NCBI GenBank assembly: GCA_015680685.1
Contig: MNCI01030643.1
Location: forward strand, 251,279 to 315,278
Source: Gnetum montanum
Taxonomy: Eukaryota > Streptophyta > Gnetopsida > Gnetales > Gnetaceae
Direction of reading: 5' to 3'
DNA length: 64,000 nucleotides
Shown here: positions 1 through 10,588 of the stretch, piece after piece
Position numbering within the stretch: the first letter of the stretch is position 1
Layout: the number at the start of each line of letters is the position of its first letter
The notes under the pieces: generated by a model
Database searches by the model: none
What the model saw: the letters and a program-made list of their open reading frames with translations, nothing else
What the model was told of the DNA's origin: nothing
Program-made: the position numbers and the translations under genes

Positions 1-740
1 TAAGACTATTATAGAGGAAACATGTTAAACTTAGCATTCCACAGGGTGTGGAAATGCATTCCAGAGATCAACCATTCACTGAAATGTGTGTATCGTTTCC
101 AGGGTGTGGATTGTCAAATGAGAACAAAGGTGGGAGAAAGAGGAAAAAGGCCAAATGGTGTAGAAAACTATGGCATAATTAGGAGACTTTCTTCTGAAGC
201 GAGGCTTGAAGATGGTGATTATTTGGATCTCCGATTTGACTCCATGGCTGCAATAAGAAAAACAACTGGTTAGCATTCATCTTGAATTTTGGGGCTTGAG
301 ATATAATTTGGAAGTGAACATGCCGAAGAATTTGCATTTTTTCTGAAGTAGTTAGTTGTAAGGAGTTTGAAATAATTTTCTTTTGAAAAAGAGTGGTACA
401 TCTACATTTCCAAATAGTATATAAGATGATGGGCCTAAGGATCTTCCATAGGAAATGAGAGTTTGTGGACCTGGTAGGTAAGAAACCAAACATTACGGCC
501 TCTTGTGTAAGAGTGCATGAGGGAAACACCTTAGAAGCCCATTCCTATGCAAGCTGAGCAAATGGGCAAAGCCAGAAAACATGGACAAAGGTTTCAGGGT
601 CATTACATAAAGGGCACTTAGGGGAGTGAATCCCAAGGTATACTAAACGTTTCCCGATAGGGAGACCTTGATGAAGAAAACACCAAAGGAATTGTTGAAT
701 TTTGGGAAGAGTCTAGAGATGCCAAATTTAGTTGAAAAGA
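1..740 (-). pseudogene. LINE reverse transcriptase, 3'-terminal zinc-binding region (fragment)
   Basis: Read on the minus strand from about 720 down to 180, the frame shows the C-terminal zinc-binding domain (zf-RVT) of plant L1-like reverse transcriptases. There is an upstream KIQQFLWCFLHQGLP-like stretch, then KCPLC (CPLC at 605-616), then FVHVFWLCP (563-586), and a W-rich tail ending near 180. The C..C...H...C spacing fits the domain. One stop interrupts the frame just after the HVFWLCP motif. The catalytic RT core is absent because recognisable homology ends near 740, so the copy is 5'-truncated, as LINEs usually are. The sequence to the left would be tail or 3' UTR; no poly(A) is seen inside the window. 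No function is expected from it. Confidence 0.72.
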
Positions 741-745
741 GAGAT

Positions 746-823
746 CCAAAAATCCTCTGATTCTTGTTTATTCCAAAAATCCTCTAATTCTTGATTCCAA
801 AAATCCTCTGATTCTTGTTTATT
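746..823. repeat. 27-bp tandem repeat, three copies
   Basis: Three head-to-tail copies of a unit beginning ccaaaaatcctctgattctt lie at 746-772, 773-796 and 797-823. The middle copy is 3 bp shorter. The array sits at the broken right end of the LINE fragment. Confidence 0.85.
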
Positions 824-2316
824 CCAAAGAGAGATAACGTAGCATGTTGGTATTATTTGAAAACGATACCATGAACGACTGCTGGTCGGTTGGTATTATT
901 TAAAAACGATACCAGCATCAACTTGTACGCATTACTCTGCGGGTTAACGGTTCGATTTAGTCTTGCCAGGTGGACAACATGGACATCGCCTCATCTTGCT
1001 ACCTATGATGAAACGGTTGATGTATCTTGCTGTTGTTGAGTAGTTATTTAAAAAGTACAGCCGAGCATTAACCTGGACACATTAAAACTATAGCAGCCTA
1101 CGTGAAGGAAAATATCAGTAATCCCATATTCTCATTATTCTCATTTAAACCAAACCCATTGTTCTTCTCCCTATTTAACGATGTTGATCATGTACTTAAT
1201 CTCATTTAATTAATAATAAAATTCTCTTTTGGGGTCGAACACCCCTCATTTAAATCAAACCAAACTGTACGTTAAAGATGGGCCCCACCATAGTTTGAGA
1301 AATCTGCAATGTTCCGCAACCTTAATAATATTTTTGTCGTTTATCCATGGTTACTTGATGGTTGTTGGCTTAATAATATTTTTGTCGTTTATCCATGGTT
1401 ACTTAATGGTTGTTGGTTGGTTGGTATTATTTAAAAGTGATTCGGAAGCATAAAGTTCGACCCATTAAAATCACGGTATTTACCTCAAATAAATATCTAA
1501 CTTACCTCAAAATAAATATAGGTAAAACTCGAACGATCCATAAAATACCAACGATCTCATTTACAAACAGAGCGAACGCGTAAGCCACAACTGCTAACTG
1601 GTACCCTTTGTACACTCAGTAACAATAAGCAGCATCAGATGTCCCCCTCTTTACCTATATTTATTAAAACTGTTCTATCGTTTTCAAACCTGCAACAACA
1701 CTGCATTTTTATAGAAAAGATTAAAGGGGAAAAAATTGAATGGGTTGAATTTGCTCATGTGGCTAATGGGCTTACACTCCTGTATGTGTGGAGACATCAT
1801 GGCTATACATTGCATCATGTTATGGCATGACATTTCCTCCAAGGCTTCAACCTAATCTACAACATTTCCCATTTGCTCCTGCATAATCTCCCACATCATC
1901 ATATGCAATCATCCAATGATCCGTAACAAAAAAAAAACATACATGCCATGATATGCAATGACAACATAAAAAAATACATTTTTTTCATGGTACATGGTTG
2001 TTGGTGGTTTGGTGGTATTATTTAAAATAGCTACCAAAACATGGATGATCTTATTTAACAAAAACCAAATTGCATGTCAAGATAAATATCAATAAAATAT
2101 GGAACCAAATCGTACGCAAGATAAATATCAATAAAATACGATTGATATGATCTAGAGTATCAAGGCTAAGTCACATGTAGTAGGGGGAAAGCTTATAGTT
2201 GGTCTCTTTAGGGAGTTACCAAGCCTATGATGTGGTTGGTGTGGCCATGGGTATGTATGTTATGAATTTCATATTGATGCTAATGGATAATGTGTCATAA
2301 TGTGCACAAATGTATT
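824..2316. other. AT-rich non-coding DNA with short duplications
   Basis: I see no convincing gene here; the longest open frames are about 60-75 codons and look accidental. A short motif ggtattatttaaaa recurs near 890, 1425 and 2015. A perfect-phase 48-bp duplication lies at 1322-1369 and 1370-1417 with one visible mismatch. A gataaatatcaataaaata stretch occurs twice between 2078 and 2137. This may be debris of an unrecognised transposon. Confidence 0.55.
1322..1417. repeat. 48-bp tandem duplication
   Basis: Two adjacent 48-bp copies, beginning ttaataatatttttgtcg, differ at one visible position (g versus a near the end of the unit). A 74-codon open frame crosses both copies and owes its hydrophobic repeat to the duplication, so I do not call it a gene. 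Confidence 0.9.
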
Positions 2317-2583
2317 TCATGTTGACATGCATGCATATTCATGTTGTCAACCAATGATTATGACTCGCATATGCTTGTGCCTTATTTTGAGAATTTAACA
2401 TGTTGATATGCATGCATATTCATGTTGTCGACCAATGATTGTGACTTGCATATACTCACACCTAAAATAATTTATTAATTTTAAGAATTTAACATGTTGA
2501 TATGCATGCATATTCGTGTTGTCAACCAATGATTACAACTCCCATATGATCACACCTGAAATAATTTATTAATTTTTAGAATT
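2317..2583. repeat. Tandem repeat of about 85-92 bp, three copies
   Basis: Three copies contain catgttgayatgcatgcata followed by tgttgtcaaccaatgatt and a variable AT-rich spacer. Copies start near 2317, 2398 and 2491. The array directly precedes the longer satellite-like array. Confidence 0.8.
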
Positions 2584-2589
2584 TAAATG

Positions 2590-3320
2590 CGAGATACTAT
2601 GAGGTCGCGTTACTTGCACCCTCTCGCATTGGACCTAAACCAGGCTTTTGATAGGTTTTGTGCCTTTTGGTAGGCCAAAATGACAACCATTTTTCATTTG
2701 CCAGATATTTATTATGACTTTTAAATGACACTATGAGATAGTGCTACTTGCAGCCACTTGCACTCCACCTAAACTAAGCTTCCAAAGGTTTCATACCTTC
2801 TGGTAGGCCAAAATTTCAATCTTTTTTAATCTGCTGGATGATCACTATGACTTCCGGTTGAAACTGCAAGGCAATGCTACTTGCACTCCACTTGAAACAT
2901 GCTACTGAAAGGTTTCATGCCTTCTAGTAAGCTAAATTTTCAACTAGTTTTCATATAATGGATGGTCATTGTGATTTCTAGTTGAAACTGCAAGGCAGTG
3001 CTACTTGCACTCCACTTGAACCATGCTACTAGAAGGTTTTTTTGCATTTTGGTAGGCCAAAATTAATACAAAATTTCAACTTCCAGTTATTCATTATGAC
3101 TTCTGGTAGGTTTCATTCCTTCCAATAGGCCAAAATTACAACCATTTTCATCTTCTTGATGGTTAGTTTGACTTCTAGGTGAACTTGTGAGGTTGTGCTA
3201 CTTGCAACCTCTAGCACTCCACATAAACTAGGCTTTTGGTAGGTTTCGTGCCTTCTAGTAGGCCAAAATTGCAACCATTTTTCATTTGTCAATAGATATT
3301 ATGACTTTTGGATGACACTG
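2590..3320. repeat. Satellite-like array, left part (about 125-135 bp unit)
   Basis: About six diverged units lie head to tail, one of them partial (near 3107-3178). Each carries the same landmarks in order: gtgctacttgca, cactccac, a gcttttg..ggtttygtgccttc block, taggccaaaatt, caaccatttttcat and attatgactt. The last unit stops at 3320, exactly where the LTR of element B begins, and the array resumes at 13378. B therefore inserted into a pre-existing array. Confidence 0.85.
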
Positions 3321-6099
3321 TGTAACAATCTACCCTAGCTAGGGCAGGGTGATGCCTAGGATCACTAGTAATCTTACAATAGAAGCATGATAACTAAAAA
3401 CCAATGATGTGTAGAATACATTATATTAAGGAAGGTTAGATTGCATAGAAATTTCATACCAAACTGAAAACTAAATATACATTTCAATTTATAGAACTTC
3501 ATATCTCTACATAAATCAAAATATGCATTGTTATGCTACAATACAAAAATACATAAACATCATCATCGTAAATATAAGAGTATAGAGAGCTTTATATAGC
3601 TATACATAGTCCATACTACTGTACATGAAAATATACATTAACCAAGCATTGAAGATTTTCCCCTCCTCTACTCTTCCTCTCCATGCTCATCTAGGCTTCT
3701 GTGCCTTTCACCTGTAATTAAATAAAGTTAGTACAAAATTGAGTGAAAAGCTTTTACACTTCCCTTGCTAGATGGTTGACAAGTGCTGCATTAGAGGAGA
3801 GGAGTGGGGTACAAGACAACCTACAACAACTATTAGGCTTACGTATGCATAAAACAACACACACACACCATATCACCCACAATGTTAACATAATCATTAT
3901 CAAAGAGGATAGATGGCTATCATACAATCATAGATAAAGCCACAGTCCAACATCATTTATCATATATTCGTTACACCACATCACATGCATTTTCACTATC
4001 ATGCACATGTCATCATACCTATGATATACCATTAAATAGTCAATGATCCACATAATCATAATCCAATCATAATACATATTATCCACAATATGACTCACAA
4101 ATTAATACTATCATATACATAGCCCATGTGGTTGCTAGCATATCCACACTCAGCGTAGCATGTGAAACGTTGCCATGAGCACTCATAACAGTGATTGCCT
4201 ATAGGTCTTTTCTTAGTCTTATATTTATCCAACTAGTGCTAGGGTTTGTCAACTTGTGACCTGCAACCACTAGCCTTCTCAAGGATTGGTGATAGAGATG
4301 GACACACCTATGCCACATACCATCGGTAGGGACAAACACATGTATGCTCTTCCACTCTCAAGATGAGGCTTGAGACAGGAGCCTCACTGATGCATCACAG
4401 TGGGGGTCAATCCATACTACCTCTAAGGTGTCTCATCACCAATTAGTCCACACCCTCATGCTAGCACCACTCACCAATGATCATCACAAGTGTTGTCACA
4501 AAGACATGTACACATTCCAGCTAGCTTAAGCCAATGCATGTCATAAGCACAACACATCCAAACAAACATAACATAACAAGATACGTCCACACTTGATAGT
4601 CACAGTCATTCCATGAAAACAATACCATGATTTGGTAAGACAACATTAATACCACAATCTGTCAAAACAATACCATATTTTTCTAACTATATGTAATTCC
4701 AAACAAATGACTGCTATACTAACCTTCAAAATGATATATGCCCAAAGAGAAAACTAATCCCAAAATTTGAAAGTACTTCCCAAAATTATTCCAACAACAT
4801 TAATTTTACCTAAATCAAACTCCTAGAAGCCAAGTTACGCATGTTCAAAGTTTGATTAATAAAATAATATTTAATTATTGCCAGGAAGGATTGAAACTCC
4901 AAAAAATGCTTGTGTGACAATAGATCCCAAAAATATAATATTCTTATCATACCAGTCTCATCAACATAACATATCATATTCCACAAGTCCACATCATACC
5001 ATACATCGCATATATATTAATAAAAAATTCATAACCAAAATTATACAATTTTAGGAAATACAAAAAATAATATGCCTAAGCTTAATCTTCAAGCTATTTG
5101 CCCCACATGCACACATTGCATTATCATATACATTAATCTAGCACAAAAATACAAGGAAAAGGTAAAGACAACCTACCAATTAAAATTGTTGGGGCAAAAA
5201 GGCTGAAATAAGCAAAAAACCCTAAAAATTTTGGCCTCATTTTGCTCCAAACAAGTTCTACACCCACGTAGATGTAACCATAGCAATCCCAAATCTAAGT
5301 TCAGAGGAATCAAAAATCGTCCACAAAGCTTAAACTTCTAGAAAAAAAGGATGAAATAGAACAAAACTGAAAGAGAGTAAACAAAATATTAGTTTCTATT
5401 TCGAGAGATAGAAAGAAATGAATAAAGCTCAATTTTTATGGGTTGTGGTAGAAAAAGGACAGTGCTAAAAATAACAACATTATAAACTATGGTTTTTTTT
5501 CATCATATGCTCTTAGCATATGCTTTTTGTTAAAAAGAAATATACACAAGTTGCTTTCTTTTTGCACGTCACGTACAACATCCAATTTTTAATTTTACTT
5601 TTTACTTTTAATTTTCATATGTTTATTTCTTTTATTCCCTTCCCAACTAATAGCCTACATTTCAAAAGTGCATAACAATCACACTTAGACTCCAAATTAA
5701 AATTGTTTGAACCTATGGATTCCTTATCAAATGCTCTACACATTTACATTTCAAAATCACACACGAACATCACGCAACATAGCGCTATAGTGAAAATGCA
5801 TAAATATAAAAACCACACATACAACATAAATAAATACTAGATAGGTTCTCTTGTACCTTAATCCAACACTCTTGCCAACAACCTCACTTGTCTAACATAT
5901 CACATAGGGCTAGTGTACATAATCAAGTTAGTTAAGCATGTTAAGACATCATAATTGGAACATAAAGATGAAGCTTCATAACATAGAAAATACATTTGTA
6001 TTAAATTAACTTGTCCACAACAACCCATCGGGACTCCACGTGTAATGTATAAATCGTAAGCATATGAATGTACCTAATGTATTTGGATGGGATGTAATA
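3321..6099 (-). repeat. 3' LTR of element B
   Basis: Aligns along its whole length with 10589-13377: both begin tgtaaca..cctagc/tctag and end atttggatgggatgtaata on the plus strand. The termini are therefore TG...TA on the plus strand rather than the usual TG...CA. A CA-repeat-containing stretch (cacacacacc, about 3858) and an LTR-internal ttcccctcctctactcttcc block are in both copies. Confidence 0.92.
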
Positions 6100-6112
6100 C
6101 TTTCCCATCCTT
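6100..6112 (-). promoter_or_regulatory. Polypurine tract of element B
   Basis: The minus strand reads AAGGATGGGAAAG directly before the LTR start TATTACATCCC. This is the expected position for the plus-strand primer of reverse transcription. Confidence 0.65.
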
Positions 6113-6129
6113 GAGAATCTTTCTCCTAG

Positions 6130-7480
6130 AAGATCTTAGGATGAGCTACATGCATCTCAATCTCCACCTCCTAGGTAGCCTCTAAAGCTCCATCTCTACT
6201 CCATAAAATATTAACCATAGGTACAACTTTACTGTGTAGCTATTGCAACATACAATCAACAATCTCTACTAGCTACTCAACATAACTAACATCAAACTAT
6301 AGTTATATCCCTAAATGGTTAATCACATGATGTTCATCATACACATAACTTTGTAACATAGATACATGAAATACATCATGTACATGTGCTAAATGAGGAG
6401 GTAATGCTATTCGATAAGCCATTCTCCCAATCCACTGTAACACCTGAAAAGGACCAATGTATCTAGGAGCTAATTTCCCTTTTCAGCTAAATCAAATAAT
6501 GTCTTTCAAGGAAGAAACATGCAAAAAGACATTATCTTTGACTATAAAATCTAGTGGCCTTTGATGTCAATCGTCATATACCACCTACCTATCTTGTGTA
6601 GCTCTCAATCTATCTCAAATCTCTTGAATCTGCCCTATAGTTTGCCTCACCAAATCTGTGCTCACTTGCTGATGATCTTCTCCTAACATAAAGGTGTTCT
6701 ACATGTCCTACCATATAAACTATCATATGGTGCTACCCACAAGCTCTCCTAATAACTATTATTATATGTAAATTTAGCTAATGGTAGCATCCAATCCCAA
6801 CCTTCTCTATACTGCAAAGCATAGGCTCTCAACATGTCTTCTAAAATCTACTTCACCCGCTTACTCTGACCATCAATTTGTGGATGATATGCTTAACTCA
6901 TATTTAGCTTTGTACCCATATCCTTCTGAAATGCCTACCAAAAATGTGACATGAATCAAGCATCTCTATCACTAATAGTTTGTCATGACACACAATGCAA
7001 TCACACTATCTCTACAAGAAAGAGATGTGTAGTTTCTATTGCACTCGTCAATGCTCATGTGGTAAGGAAATGGGTAGACTTTGTTAACAAATCAATAACT
7101 ACTAATATAGCATCATGGCCACTACAAGCTCTTGGAAGACCAACAATGAAATCCATATCAATGGCATTCCTTTTCCATTGAGGAATATTTTGGAAATGCA
7201 AATATCCCCTAGGCCTTTGATGCTCTATCTTCACTTGCTAGTAAATTAAATATCAAGATACATACTCTCCTACATTCCTCTTCATACCAAGCCATCAATA
7301 CATCCATTGTAAACTCTAGTACATTTTCTGACTACTTGGATGCATTTGGTATTTGCTCATATGGGCCTCATCCATCAACTGAGTTCGTAGAGCTTCTAGA
7401 ACACATACTCGATCATCCCTTTGTAACACTCCATGACTATCCATAGAGAGTGGTCCATCAGAGGTGATTTATTGTTGTAA
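6130..7480 (-). pseudogene. Element B integrase with chromodomain-like C terminus
   Basis: Sense reading runs right to left. First comes an HHCC zinc-binding region (about 7400-7220), then the DDE core with IDMDFIVGLPR (about 7150) and ISDRDAWF (about 6950). The core ends with AYHPQIDGQSKRVK (about 6860-6900), and a MLRAYAL..GWD..LPL.KF.YN block follows. The third catalytic residue, normally Glu in GQSER, reads Lys (GAG to AAG). At the end, about 6290-6150, VVPMVNILW..DGALEAT is followed by a stop where Trp is expected; this matches the chromodomain-like tail of Tekay elements. Stops and the lost Glu indicate a dead enzyme. The domain would direct insertion of the cDNA, probably into heterochromatin. 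Confidence 0.82.
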
Positions 7481-7559
7481 TTCTTGATACCATGGATCAT
7501 GTCATTGTTGCTCTCGTATTTGCTCCTACAAATCTAATTGGATTATCAAGCTATTAAAT

Positions 7560-8740
7560 TTACTCGCCACCCTACTCAATGCATCTACTACTTTATTAAT
7601 CTTTCCAAGTCTGTATTTAATAGTGAAATTAAATATTGGAGGCTCTTATGGTTAGTCCAAATAGTACCCTTCTTCCCATATAGATAATTTCACCAAATCT
7701 TTAATGCAAAGATCACAACACCTAGCTCTAGATCATGCACAAGATATCTAATTTCATGTGGCCTTAATTGATGGGATGCATAAGCCACAACCAACCCATC
7801 CTTCATTAACACACAACCAAAGACATCCCCTAAAGAATTAGCACTAACATCATATGGATGTCCTAGTGTAGGAGATATTAGCACTAGAACAATCAACAAT
7901 CTATGCTTCAACTCTTCAAATGCAACCTGACAAGCTGGGCTTTATGTAAAGGTAGTCTCCTTCCTCAACAATCTAGTCAAAGGAGATCCTATGCGAGAAA
8001 TATGTTTCACAAACCTACGGTAATATCCTACCAATCCCAAGAATCTTTGCACCTCGACTACTGATTGTTGCATAGGCCAATCATGAGCAATTGCAATCTT
8101 TGCAAGATCCATAGAGATACTAGCTCCTGACACCACATGTCCCAAGAACTGAATCTCTGACTACCAAAATGAACACTTGGATGAATGAGCATACAGTTAG
8201 TACTTTCTTAAAGTTTGTAAGACCATCTACAAGTGCTTTGCATGCAATTGCTCATCAAGATAATATACTAAGATATCATCTATGAACACGATCAAAAACT
8301 AATTGAGGAATGGCCACATCACACTATTCATGAGATGCATGAAAAATGTTGATGCATTTGTCAACCCAAATGGAAGCACTAAAAACTCATAATGTCCATA
8401 TTGTATTCTAAATGTTGTCTTTGACCCATCCTATTCACAAACCCACACTTGATGATACCTAGACTTGAGATCAATCTTTGAGAATAAATGAGTTTCTCAA
8501 AGTTGATCAAATGAGTCATCAATGCATGGTAGAGGATATTTATTCTTCATAGTCACTTGGTTTAGCTACTTGTAATCTATGCATAGCTACAAACCCCCAT
8601 CCTTCTTTTTAACAAAAAGAATTGGTGCACCCCACAAGGATACATTGGGTTGAATAAGGCCTTTGTCTAGCAATTCTTGTAGCTAAATCTTTAGCTTTGC
8701 TAGCTTTACAGGAGACATCCTATTTGGAGCCTTTGAAATA
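7560..8740 (-). pseudogene. Element B reverse transcriptase and RNase H
   Basis: The RT motifs in sense order are PYRMSP-region remnants, CIDYK.LNQVT, YPLPCIDDSFDQL and FSKIDLKS.YHQV. They continue with [22 protein letters not shown] (about 8430-8370), the catalytic VFIDDILVY (about 8270) and FLGHVVSG...VEVQRFLGLVGYYRRFV (about 8150-7990). RNase H follows (7911-7570), with a [16 protein letters not shown] core, [13 protein letters not shown], and [14 protein letters not shown]. The RNase H first Asp of D.S is kept. Several TAG/TAA stops at expected Gln or Trp positions break the frame. Confidence 0.88.
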
Positions 8741-8959
8741 GGTTCTATACCAGGTTTAAGTTTGATTTCAAACTTAATCTCTTTCCTTAGTTGCAAACCT
8801 AGTAATTTTGACTGGAACACATTAGAGAATTCTCTACCATAGGAATTTGATATATCTCCACCATATCTATTTTATATATTATATCCACAAAGCATTCATG
8901 CCCTTTTTGAAGCATCCCATAGTACATCTAAGAGGAGACTAAATCTAGATGCATAGTCC

Positions 8960-9330
8960 TTGGATGAGTTTGTACCTCAATTGGAGCACCATTAACTAAT
9001 TGTAGTCATAGGAGCTTTTGTCAATAGTTAAAACTAGTATTAAAATATGAAAACCAATCCATCTCCAAAATTATATCATATACCCTAGGATCCATGACAT
9101 GTAAATCACTAGCCCACTACACACCTTCCAATTCTTTTGGCACACCTATACACACATGATTAACTTGAGTTTCATGATCCCCAGCAGAAGATACTATTAA
9201 CCTAGGAGAAAGAGAATGACATATAAGACCTACATGATGTGCAATCATAGGATCTATGAAAGAATGACTAATACTTGGATTAAATAAAATCAACACATCA
9301 AAGCCCAAATTCATACCTCTCATTGCATCA
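8960..9330 (-). pseudogene. Element B aspartic protease region
   Basis: Frame 9323-9117 reads NLGFDVLILFNPSISHSFID, matching the chromovirus pattern VLFDSGASHSFIS, but the catalytic DSG is replaced by NPS, so the active site is lost. Downstream a VYDIILEMDWF stretch (about 9080-9040) corresponds to the family's DVILGMDWL. This protease would normally cut the Gag-Pol polyprotein. Confidence 0.75.
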
Positions 9331-9499
9331 CTATGTCTGGATGCACATTCAATGGCTAGTCTATTAAGGCATACACTTGTCCTTAAGTCCTATGATCCCT
9401 TCCTTTGGGTTGAGTGACCAGTACTCCATTCCACCCTAAATTGAAGGTCATTATGCTCAATCTTTGCCTTCTCCACTGCTACCTACTTACTTTGGGCAC

Positions 9500-10509
9500 T
9501 TCTAAGCCTGATGCCCTAGCTACCCACATGCAAAATAATTCTAGCAATCCCTTTGCATATGACTAGGCTATTCACATCTATAACAAATAATAGCTCCATG
9601 ACCAGCTCCAACAGTAGGACCACGAGTGGGTGTTGGACACTCTCCCCCATGCTTGTGAGCTTGCTTAGAGGGGCCAAGCCTCTCTCTAGATGTTGATCCT
9701 CTCTTATGCCCCTACCACCTCTCTCCATGTGCTGTATCTTTCTGCTGACTCCTCTCTAAATCCATGGCTACTGCTCTAGCTGCATCATAGGATGTCAATT
9801 TGAGGGGTAATAGGTGATTGTTCAAAGATTACCTCAAATCTCAAATGAATCTATTCACTTGTGCCTGAGCATCTATTTGCATCTATGGTACATAACTACT
9901 CAACTTAGAGAAATGAGCATCATAGTTTGTCATAGATCAACTACCCTGATACAAATGGTAGAACTCGTCCTCCATGGCCTATGCATATTGGGTAGACATG
10001 TGATGGGCTAATAAAGAGATCAAAAAATCATCCCAAGTTACCTCTTGGCTAGTTCATCCCTTGGCTTGCTCTTTAGTCATCCACCAACATTGGGCAGTAC
10101 CAACCAACTGATAGACTACCAAGTGAGTCTGCTGAATTGATGAACAACACATCAAATCAAAATTATTTTTTAATTCCTCCAACCATTCTATAGCTATAGT
10201 GAGATCCTCAATGACACCAAATTTAGGAGGTCCCAACTTCCAAAACTACTCTACCAATTCCGTATTGATAGGCTGCTTATTTGATTCTTCTGAGCCTCTA
10301 CTACCACTACCACTTCCCACGTCCTTAACCATGGAAATGAGAGCATTACTAGCTACAACATACTACTATTGGATTTGTAACTATTTTATAGGATTTGGTT
10401 ACCCATTTTTAGGACTACTACTAGATGTTTGAGGAGTTTGCTCTTGTCTATCATTAGGCTGTTTTGGTCTATCAGTCCCACTAGCATCATGACCATGTCT
10501 ACTATACAT
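9500..10509 (-). pseudogene. Element B gag (capsid and zinc knuckle)
   Basis: A likely start lies at 10507-10509 (MYSRHGHDAS). The capsid core at 10236-10054 reads GPPKFGVIEDLTIAIEWLEE and A.CWW, the retrotransposon gag pattern (P.F.G..DP..A..WL; A..WW). A zinc knuckle of C-x2-C-x4-H-x4-C form (CYRCE.PSHMQRDC) is at about 9580-9535, with a stop inside the loop. Length and order fit a chromovirus gag directly upstream of protease. Confidence 0.82.
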
Positions 10510-10573
10510 ATTTGTAACTTGAAATCACAAATGGATGAGTACTCCAACCTTCATACCACATTGGCGTAAACTA

Positions 10574-10585
10574 GCTTCGATACCA
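10574..10585 (-). promoter_or_regulatory. Primer-binding site of element B (initiator Met tRNA type)
   Basis: The minus strand reads TGGTATCGAAGC three bases after the LTR end, very close to the TGGTATCAGAGC primer-binding site used by many plant Ty3/gypsy and copia elements. It fixes the orientation of the element. Confidence 0.8.
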
Positions 10586-10588
10586 CAA

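Noticed and set aside
1229-1453. 74-codon plus-strand frame with an internal repeat
   Set aside because: The repeat reflects the 48-bp DNA duplication; nothing else supports coding.
2590-3320. CRISPR array
   Set aside because: Units are contiguous, diverged along their whole length and lack constant-length repeats separated by unique spacers.
10574-10585. tRNA gene fragment
   Set aside because: Only the 12-nt primer-binding complement is present, with no tRNA cloverleaf around it. The same applies to the Asp-type sites at 34537, 36235, 51134 and 53978.
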